A DNA stretch of 64,000 bases, taken from contig CM057829.1 in assembly GCA_030068075.1 (NCBI GenBank), positions 90,366,889 to 90,430,888 of the forward strand, written 5' to 3'. Numbering within the stretch: the first letter of the stretch is position 1; every line of letters starts with the position of its first letter. Position numbers and translations under genes: made by a program. Source of the stretch: Paguma larvata (lineage: Eukaryota; Chordata; Mammalia; Carnivora; Viverridae). The notes below the pieces were generated by a model. The model did not search any database. It saw nothing but the letters and a program-made list of their open reading frames with translations, and had not been told where the DNA came from. Positions 57,197-64,000 of this stretch are shown in pieces.

Positions 57197-58220
57197 TAGC
57201 AGGGCTATTGCTGGATCATAGGGTAGCTCTATTTTCATTTTTTTGAGGCACCTCCACACCGTTTTCCAGAGTGGCTGCACTAGTTTGCATTCCCACCAAC
57301 AATGTAGGAGGGTGCCTACTTCTCCACATCCTCGCCAGCATCTATAGTTTCCTGATTTGTTTATTTTAGCCACTCTGACAGGTGTGAGGTGGTATCGCAG
57401 TGAGGTTTTGATTTGTATTTCCCTGATGATGAGTGACATTGAACATCAAGTGTCTATTGGCCATCTGAATGTCCTCTTTGGAGAAATGTCTATTCATATC
57501 TTCCGCCCATTTCTTCACTGGGTTGTTTGTTTTTCGGGTGTGGAGTTTGGTAAGTTCTTTATAGATTTTAGATATTAGTCCTTTATCTGATATGTCATTT
57601 GCGATGATCTTTTCCCATTCCTGCTAGGAATCTACCCAAGAGACACAGGATTGCTGATGCATAGGAGCACGTGTACCCCAATGTTCATAGCAGCACTTTC
57701 GACAATAGCCAAAACATGGAAAGAAACTAAGTGCCCATCAACTGATGAGTGGATAAAGAAGATGTGGTACATATATACAATGGACTACTATGTGGCAATG
57801 AGAAAAAATGAAATCTGGCCATGCGTAGCAACATGGATGGAACTGGAGGGTATTATGTTAAGTGAAATAAGTCAGTCAGAAAAAGACAGATACCATATGT
57901 TTCCACGAATAGGTGGACTTGGTGAGACTAAGCAAAAACCAGGGGGAGGGGAAGAGGGGAAAGAAAAAAAAAAGACACAGAGAGGGAGGGAGATAAAACA
58001 TAAGAGACTCTCAAAGACTAAGAACAAACTGAGGGTGAGGGAGATGGGGGGGGAGAGGGGGTGATGGGCATCAAAAAAGGGCACGTGTTGGGATGTACAC
58101 TGGGTGTTATATGTAAACCAATTTGAAAATAAACTATTTTAAATTAAAAAAAAATAAATAAATAAATAAACGTTAAAAAAATAAAAAAAAATAAATAAAA
58201 ATTAAAAAATTAAAAAAAAA
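57197..58220 (+). mobile_element. nested twin-primed L1, about 1.0 kb
   Basis: 57197-57621 is L1 ORF2 in reverse orientation (it matches the reverse complement of the outer copy at about 59658-60087). From about 57622 the sequence continues forward ('tgctaggaatctacccaaga', as at 60083 onward) through the ORF2 C-terminus and 3' UTR to an A-rich tail at 58138-58220. The breakpoint shares 'tgcta' microhomology. Inverted 5' part, forward 3' part, A-tail and perfect TSD are diagnostic of twin priming. It is younger than the outer L1. Confidence 0.96.
57627..58064 (+). pseudogene. L1 ORF2 C-terminal tail in nested copy
   Basis: The frame encodes the extreme C-terminus of ORF2p ('[20 protein letters not shown]', '[20 protein letters not shown]', '[20 protein letters not shown]'). 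It reads on into the 3' UTR because the usual stop after 'LGETK' is missing: 'aagcaaaaacc' replaces the 'aagtaaaaacc' seen in the outer copy at 60394. It is a retrotransposed fragment, not a gene. Confidence 0.85.
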
Positions 58221-58234
58221 AAAAAGAATTATCC
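58221..58234. repeat. 14-bp target-site duplication of nested L1, right copy
   Basis: Identical to 57183-57196. Outer L1 ORF2 resumes at once ('accacgatcaagtagg'). Confidence 0.95.
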
Positions 58235-60396
58235 ACCACGATCAAGTAGGATTCATCCCGGAGTTGCAGGGATGGTTCAACATTTGTAAATCAATCAACA
58301 TGATACATCACATTAACAAAAGAAAAGATAAGAACCATATGATCCTGTCAATAGATGCAGAAAAAGCATTTGACAAAATACAGCATCCTTTCTTAATAAA
58401 AACTCTTGAGAAAGTCGGGATAGAAGGAACATACTTAGGCATCATAAAAGCCATTTATGAAAAGCCCACAGCTGATATCATCCTCAATGGAGAAAAACTG
58501 AGAGACTTCCCCCTGAGATCAGGAACACGACAGGGATGTCCACCCTCACCACTGCTATTTAACATAGTGTTGGAGGTCCTAGCATCAGCAATCAGACAAG
58601 AAAGCAAAATAAAAGGCATCAGGATAGGCAAGAACGAAGTTAAACTTTCACTTTTTGCAGACGACATGATACTTTACATGGAAAACCCAACAGAATCCAC
58701 CGAAAGCCTACTAGAACTGATCCATGAATTCGGCAAAGTTGCAGGATACAAAATCAACGTACAAAAATCAGTTGCATTCCTTTACACCAACAATGAAGCA
58801 ATAGAAAGAGAAATAAAGAAGCGAATCCCATTCACAATTGCACCAAAAACCATAAAATACCTAGGAATAAACCTAACCAAAGATGTAAAAGACCTTTACA
58901 TGGAAAACTATAAAAAACTTATGAAGGAAATTGAGGAAGACACAAGGAAATGGAAAAACATCCTATGCTCATGGATCAGAAGAATAAATATCGTTAAAAT
59001 GGCAATACTACCTAAAGCAATCTACACATTCAATGCAATTCCAATCAAAATTGCACCAGCATTCTTCTCAAAGCTAGAGCAAACGATCCTAAAATTTGTA
59101 TGGAACCACAAAAGACCCCGAATAGCCAAAGTAATTCTGAAGAATAAAACCAAAGCGAGAGGCATCACAATCCCAGATTTTAACCTCTACTACAAAGCAG
59201 TAGTCATCAAGACTGTATGGTATTGGCACAAGAACAGACACATAGACCAATGGAATAGAATAGAGAACCCAGAGATGGACCCACAAGCATATGGCCATCC
59301 AATCTTTGACAAAGCAGGAAAGAGTATCCAATGGAAAAAAAGATAGCCTCTTTAACAAATGGTGCTGGGAAAACTGGACAGCAACATGCAGAAGAATGAA
59401 ACTAGAGCACTTCCTTACACCTCTCACAAAAATTAACTCTAAATGGATGAAGGATCTGAATGTGAGACAGGAAACCATCAAAATCCTAGAGAAGAAAGCA
59501 GGAAAAAACCTCTTTGACCTGAGCCGCAGCAATTTCCTATGCAACACATCTCCAAAGGCGAGGGAATTTAAAGCAAAAATGAACTATTGGGACCTCATCA
59601 AGATAAAACCTTCTGCACGGCAAAGGAAACAACCAACAAAACTAATAGACAACTGATGGAATGGGAAAGGATAATTGCAAATGACATATCGGATAAAGGA
59701 CTAGTATCTAAAATCTATAAAGAACTTACTAAACTCCACACCCGAAAAACAAATAATCCAGTGAAGAAATGGGCAGAAGATATGAATAGTCACTTCTCCA
59801 AAGACGACATTCAGATAGCCAACAGACACATGAAACGATGCTCAAAGTCACTCATTATCAGGGAAACACAAATCAAAACCACACTGAGATACCACCTTAC
59901 ACCGGTTGGAGTGGCTAAAATGAATAAATCAGGAAACTATAGATGCTGGCGGGGATGTGGAGAAGCAGGCACCCTCTTGCACTGTTGGTGGGAATGCAAA
60001 CTGGTGCAGCCACTCTGGAAAACTGTGTGGAGATTCCTCAAAAAAATGAAAATAGAGCTACCCTATGACCCAGCAATAGCACTGCTAGGAATCTACCCAA
60101 GAGACACAGGAATGCTGATGCATAGGAGCACGTGTACCCCAATGTTCATAGCAGCACTTTTGACAATAGCCAAATCATGGAAACAGACCAAGTGCCCATC
60201 ATCTGACAAATGGATAAAGAAGTTATGGTACATATATACAATGGACTACTACGTGGCAATGAGAAAAAATGAAATCTGGCCATGTGTAGCAACATGGATG
60301 GAACTGGAGGGTATTATGTTAAGTGAAATAAGTCAATCAGAAAAAGACAGATACCATATGTTTCCACGCATTGGTGGACTTTGTGAGACTAAGTAA
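58235..60396 (+). pseudogene. L1 ORF2 reverse transcriptase and C-terminus
   Basis: 58264-59346 is a long open frame with RT motifs: '[20 protein letters not shown]' (first catalytic Asp), '[20 protein letters not shown]' and 'LFADDMIL' (the FADD active site at 58654-58665). A frameshift in an A-run near 59340 moves the reading to the frame ending 59656, and another near 59605 moves it to 59587-60396. The last part has the Cys-His knuckle '[18 protein letters not shown]' (59944-59997) and ends '...GGLCETK'. Catalytic RT residues are kept but the protein is broken. Confidence 0.93.
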
Positions 60397-60585
60397 AAAC
60401 CAGGGGGAGGGGAAGAGGGGAAAGGAAAAAAAAGACACAGAGAGGGAGGGAGATAAAACATAAAAGACTCTCAAAGACTAAGAACAAACTGAGGGTTAGG
60501 GGGCGAGGGAGGGGGGAGAGGGGGTGCCGGGCATTAAAGAGGGCACGTGTTGGGATGAACACTGGGTGTTATATGTAAAAAAAAG
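60397..60585 (+). other. L1 3' UTR with G-rich tracts
   Basis: Polypurine sequence with many G-runs ('agggggaggggaagagggga' near 60401 and a longer set at about 60492-60525), followed by 'gggcacgtgttgggatgaac' and 'actgggtgttatatgtaaaa'. G-rich 3' UTRs are typical of mammalian L1 and could fold as a G-quadruplex. The nested copy has the same region at 57934-58130. Confidence 0.88.
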
Positions 60586-60689
60586 ATATAAGAAAATGCT
60601 GCATCCATAAAAATAGAGAAAGCAGTTATGTAGAAAAATCGATTTAAAATAAAAAGTAATTACATGTAAATGGAAAACTTGAAAAAAAA
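60586..60689 (+). other. candidate 3'-transduced sequence
   Basis: After the L1 end and a short A-run there are about 95 bp that do not match the corresponding end of the nested L1, which instead has 'ccaatttgaaaataaactat' there. This segment ends in 'gaaaaaaaaa' and then the right TSD. It has its own AATAAA 28 bp before the A-run. This is what is expected if the source L1 read through its own weak signal and carried downstream genomic DNA with it. Confidence 0.7.
60648..60653 (+). terminator. polyadenylation signal in transduced segment
   Basis: AATAAA lies about 28 bp upstream of the terminal A-run, within the usual distance for cleavage. Confidence 0.6.
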
Positions 60690-60709
60690 AGATTGAATAT
60701 ATCTCTTAG
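60690..60709. repeat. 20-bp target-site duplication of the large L1, right copy
   Basis: Identical to 55163-55182 over 20 bp. Confidence 0.96.
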
Positions 60710-62003
60710 AATTCTGAAGTTTGAATATTTATTTTAAAGTAGTTATTTATTAATATTACAATAAGGAGAATTTAAATAATTACAGATTCAATGGCTTTTC
60801 TTATAATACAATATAGATTTACTTTAAAAAGCCATGATTCCTTAAATCTCTATAATTATATATTTCAGAGTTTAAAATTGTATTCAGTTTAAGCAATTCA
60901 AGGAACACAATAAGGAATGATACTTCGTAGAATATATACATTTAAATAAGTCAAAACACAAGAAATAAAATCAGGCAATAGGAGAAAATTGTGAAGACAG
61001 GTATGAACACTGTAGTCAGTGTCTTCATGTAGACACTGAAGATGTAAAAATGCTTTTCCCCTAGTTAATTGAGAACACAAGAAGCGGGGATTCCCCCTAA
61101 GGTCACTATGTGACAGAAGTAAAATATAGGAGAAAAAATCATATTGTATTTATACTGTAAAGAGTAAAAAAGGTATACTCTATTTCAATTCAGATTTTCA
61201 AATTGTCTTAAGGATTTTTTTTTTCCCTTTGGCAGGAAAAATAGCTTTTATTTGACAGAAAGTTTTGTGTGCGTGTGTGAAAATAACTTAAATGTCAAGA
61301 AAATGGTGAAAAGGAAATTGCTTGGAAAATTGTGAAAAGATAGCAAAGACATGAAAATCTGAATAAGTTTTTTTATATGGCATAAAACTTTAAATTAATG
61401 CAAAGGTGGGGGTTCTGCTAAATTTCGTATCACTGTTTTTATAACCAAAAATTAATTTTTGATTCAAATATTGGTCATTGTTTCATTATCCACTCTTTAT
61501 TATTTCTCCCTCAGAACATTCGTGAGGCTGTTTATTCATTTAGTTTTATCCTGGTATATACATCTCCACTGTATTAATGAAATATTTGAAACTTCATTTG
61601 TTGAATTTGAGGCAGTGCAAGTAATAAACCTTTCCTCTGGCATACTTCCCTGGCTTGTTTTCGAGTTCAAATGAGGCAAAATAAGTTAACAGCCTTTCTG
61701 AAATATAATGTAAAAAATTTGAGGAATTATTTTTATTAGAAGCCTAAGAATTTAAATTCAAATTGCATAATCCTTCATTATGTCTAAACTGCCTTTAAAG
61801 AATATATAATATTCAAATTATTTTTATGGTATTACCTTATTTTTTTCTGAAAGAGTAATAAACTACTATATCCTCCAATGTGGATTATTTGTGAAATATT
61901 AAAGTATTAAAAAGTATACAATATTAAAGATTTTGCATTTACTAAAACATTTTTTTATTTCAAAAGATAATATACAGATAACATACAATTAGAATCAAAA
62001 GAC
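60710..62003. other. Unassigned AT-rich DNA
   Basis: No gene or repeat is recognised. The 71-codon frame at 61459-61674 has no features. Confidence 0.5.
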
Positions 62004-62017
62004 AAGCATACAGATAG
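62004..62017. repeat. target-site duplication, left copy
   Basis: 'aagcatacagatag' is repeated exactly at 62235-62248. Confidence 0.94.
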
Positions 62018-62234
62018 TTTTTTTAAATTTTTTAAACATTTTTATTATTGAGAGACAGAGAGAGACAGAACATGAGTATGGGAGGGATAGAGATAGGGGG
62101 GAGACAGAATCTGAAGGAGGATTCAGGCTCCGAGCTGTCAGTACAGAGCCCAATGTGGACTCAAACTCACAAACCAGAGATCATGACCTGAGTTGAAGTC
62201 GGCTGCTTAACTTACTGAGCCACCCAGTCACCCC
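62018..62234 (-). mobile_element. SINEC
   Basis: On the minus strand it reads 'ggggtgactgggtggctcag', 'taagttaagcagccgacttc', 'actcaggtcatgatctctgg' and 'gtactgacagctcggagcct', with a CT body and A/T-rich tail to the left. A perfect 14-bp TSD is present, though the body has several substitutions. Confidence 0.95.
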
Positions 62235-62248
62235 AAGCATACAGATAG
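62235..62248. repeat. target-site duplication, right copy
   Basis: Identical to 62004-62017. Confidence 0.94.
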
Positions 62249-62665
62249 GTTTAACATTAAATTACTTTCTTCATAAGATTTCCTGTTCTTAATTGTCCTC
62301 AAATCTATTCTTCGATTTTTTTTTCTTTTTTGGTGTGTATGTGGGGTGTTTTGGCCTATGTTTCTTTTTCTCTTTTAAAATTGAGAGATTATCTGCTTAT
62401 GTACAAGATGATATCTTCTCATCTAGGGATGACAAACCCAAAACGTGGTTGTTTATTCAATATTCTACTCCTTTGAACCAGTTAGGCAGCCAATAGGTAT
62501 TCTCGATGTCAGGCTGTGAACCTTTGATCTGAAAACTTCCATCAGCGTGAATTTCACTATAGGCAGTTTTAATGTAAACAACTGGTAAATAGAGTACGGC
62601 TTCATGGTATAGACTGCCATGTCTATAGTATCTTATTTAACTTGATATTGCAAAACAAGAAGAGG
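62249..62665. other. Unassigned DNA
   Basis: No gene or repeat is recognised. Confidence 0.5.
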
Positions 62666-62678
62666 CATTCTAAACATT

Positions 62679-62891
62679 CTTATAATGTTTATTTATTTAT
62701 TTTGAGAGAAAGACGGAGACCATGCACAAGTAGCAGGAGGGGCAGAGAGAGAGGTAGAGAATCCCAAGCAGTCTCCATGCTGTCAGCACAAAGCAGGATG
62801 GACGTGGGGCTAGATCTCTCGACTGTGAGATCATGACCTGAGCTGAAATCAAGAGTCGGATGTTTATGGGACTGAGACACACAGGTGATCC
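62679..62891 (-). mobile_element. SINEC, diverged
   Basis: On the minus strand the head is 'gggatcacctgtgtgtctca', then 'cataaacatccgactcttga', 'cagctcaggtcatgatctca' and 'ctttgtgctgacagcatgga', with an A/T tail at the left. 'cattctaaacatt' (62666-62678) and 'cactctaaacatt' (62892-62904) form a 13-bp TSD with one mismatch. Confidence 0.93.
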
Positions 62892-62904
62892 CACTCTAAA
62901 CATT

Positions 62905-63594
62905 TTAAGAAAGGCATAGGGTACTAAACTGCCAGAAATGCAATCAATGGCTTTGACTCACCTTTTTTTTTTTATTTTTAATGCGGAGTTAAATTTTATA
63001 AAATGCCAAGAGTTACCTTCAGAAAGCATAGAGACATTAATATTTTAGAATATTGAAGAATTCTAAATAATTTACTATTAGCACAAGACATTTTGGAACG
63101 TTAGATTTTAAATTTACATGGACATTGACTTATTTTGTAACTTTCAGGGAAAAATGGAGATCCCATAACAGAATAGATAAAGCTAGTATATAGTAAATAT
63201 AGTTATCAGAAAGTGTGCGGTTAATTTTTTTTATTTCTCAGTTTTAATCGCAAATCCTACAATGAATAAAAATTTAAATCTACATCCATACTGACAAAAC
63301 TAATAAGTATAATAATTATAAGTGCTAATAATTATTTAGACATTTAGTAATAGAGGTAAAACCAAGAAAAAACATTGTTCAGTTTCTTACTTACTCCTCT
63401 TCAAAATAGTTTCAGAAAAAAATATTGTAAATATGTAACTAAGGAAAAATGGATAGTATTTTCCTTTACAGTCACCACTCTTCCTTCATCTTTTTAAGGA
63501 TGTGCTTTGTTTCTCAAGAATTTATAAATTAAAAAAATATTATTTCATTTCTTCGTGTTTTCATCTAATGTCTGACATTGTGACATTTTTCTAA
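62905..63594. other. Unassigned AT-rich DNA
   Basis: No gene or repeat is recognised. Confidence 0.5.
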
Positions 63595-63608
63595 CCCAGA
63601 ATTTAATT
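63595..63608. repeat. target-site duplication, left copy
   Basis: 'cccagaatttaatt' is repeated exactly at 63810-63823. Confidence 0.94.
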
Positions 63609-63809
63609 TTTTTTATTTATTTTTGAGAGACATAGAGACAGAGCATGAGCAGGGGAAGGGACCGAGAGAGAGGGAGACACAGAATCCGAAGCAGGCTCCA
63701 GGCTCCAAGCCATCAACACAGAGCCCGACGCGGGGCTCAAACTCACAGACCGTGAAATCATGACCTGAGCTGAAGTCGGCCGCTTAACCAACTGAGCCAC
63801 CCAGATGCC
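63609..63809 (-). mobile_element. SINEC, well preserved
   Basis: On the minus strand it reads 'gggcatctgggtggctcagt', 'tggttaagcggccgacttca', 'gctcaggtcatgatttcacg', 'gagccccgcgtcgggctctg' and 'tgttgatggcttggagcctg', with an A/T tail at the left. Several CpGs and a perfect 14-bp TSD point to a fairly recent insertion. Confidence 0.96.
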
Positions 63810-63823
63810 CCCAGAATTTAATT
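63810..63823. repeat. target-site duplication, right copy
   Basis: Identical to 63595-63608. Confidence 0.94.
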
Positions 63824-64000
63824 CTTATATCCATTGGGAATTTATTTGCAGAATGGTGTAAGATATACATTTTTTTCTAAATAAATAGCAATTTATCATC
63901 ATAACATTAACAAGTGTTTTCTAAAAAAATTAAATTAAAAAAATTTTAAAAAAAGTAATATTTTTAGCACACTAAATGGGAAATGGCACATTTAGCATAA
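63824..64000. other. AT-rich end of window
   Basis: Nothing is recognised. Confidence 0.5.

Larger units (their letters stand above)
55183..60689 (+). mobile_element. 5'-truncated L1 with a nested L1 and extra 3' sequence
   Basis: A carnivore-type L1 starts inside the end of ORF1 and runs through ORF2 and the 3' UTR. Without the nested insertion (57197-58220 plus one 14-bp target copy) it is about 4.4 kb. The exact 20-bp flanking duplication proves a single target-primed insertion. After the L1 3' end at about 60585 there are about 100 bp of non-L1 sequence and then a second A-run before the right TSD. Frameshifts, a stop and a small duplication inactivate ORF2. Confidence 0.95.

Noticed and set aside
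57872..58084. Minus-strand Phe/Pro/Leu/Ser-rich frame opposite the L1 3' UTR
   Set aside because: It is an antisense reading of the G/A-rich 3' UTR, with no evidence of coding.
58264..59346. 360-codon reverse transcriptase frame as an active gene
   Set aside because: RT motifs including FADD are intact, but the endonuclease part is frameshifted, a nested L1 splits ORF2, and two frameshifts follow. It is a dead L1 fragment.

Overview
The window is mammalian nuclear DNA from a carnivore, most likely a cat (Felidae) or another feliform. It contains 24 copies of a tRNA-derived SINE whose head, CT-rich body and 'caaaaataaataaac' tail match the feline SINEC family. Several carnivore-type LINE-1 (L1) copies are also present. 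Older layers shared by all placental mammals lie beneath these: MIR, L2, MER5-type hAT elements, an hAT element of the 'GGGTCGGCAAAC' type, very old L1 3' UTR and a solo ERV1-like LTR. The sequence is AT-rich, with no CpG island, no spliced gene structure that I can recognise, no structural RNA gene and no single-copy protein gene. It reads as intergenic (gene-desert) or deep intronic DNA. Every convincing protein-coding trace belongs to L1.

Layout. 1-12 kb: mostly old or unassigned AT-rich DNA with MIR, MER5 and L2 relics, one SINE and a solo LTR on the minus strand near 6.0-6.55 kb. 12-23 kb: SINEs, a cluster of AT, TTTTA and polypyrimidine tracts at 13.2-14.03 kb, an hAT relic, an old L1 3' UTR at 16.1-17.2 kb, and a TA-flanked Tigger/pogo-like inverted-repeat element at 18.72-18.96 kb. 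23.2-26.9 kb: a minus-strand L1 interrupted by a SINE with a perfect 14-bp target-site duplication (TSD). 29.3-30.7 kb: a 5'-inverted (twin-primed) L1 with expanded CA/TA microsatellites. 33-45 kb: dense SINEs, including a head-to-tail pair at one target site that leaves three direct repeats, plus L1 and L2 fragments. 45-55 kb: SINEs, L2 relics and microsatellites. 55.16-60.71 kb: the main structure, an L1 of about 4.4 kb bounded by a 20-bp perfect TSD. It carries the end of ORF1, a decayed ORF2 and, after its 3' end, about 100 bp of non-L1 sequence with its own AATAAA and A-tail (candidate 3' transduction). Its ORF2 is split by a second, twin-primed L1 of about 1.0 kb with its own 14-bp TSD. 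60.7-64 kb: AT-rich DNA with three SINEs, two of them with perfect TSDs.

No operon, pathway or novel host-defence-like system is visible. The history here is one of successive retroposition: L2/MIR/hAT, then old L1 and LTR, then carnivore L1, then SINEC and nested L1. The observations of most interest are the nested L1 with its candidate 3' transduction, the triple-TSD SINE pair, the TIR element and the long polypyrimidine region. Family names are assigned from memory of consensus features, not from a database search.
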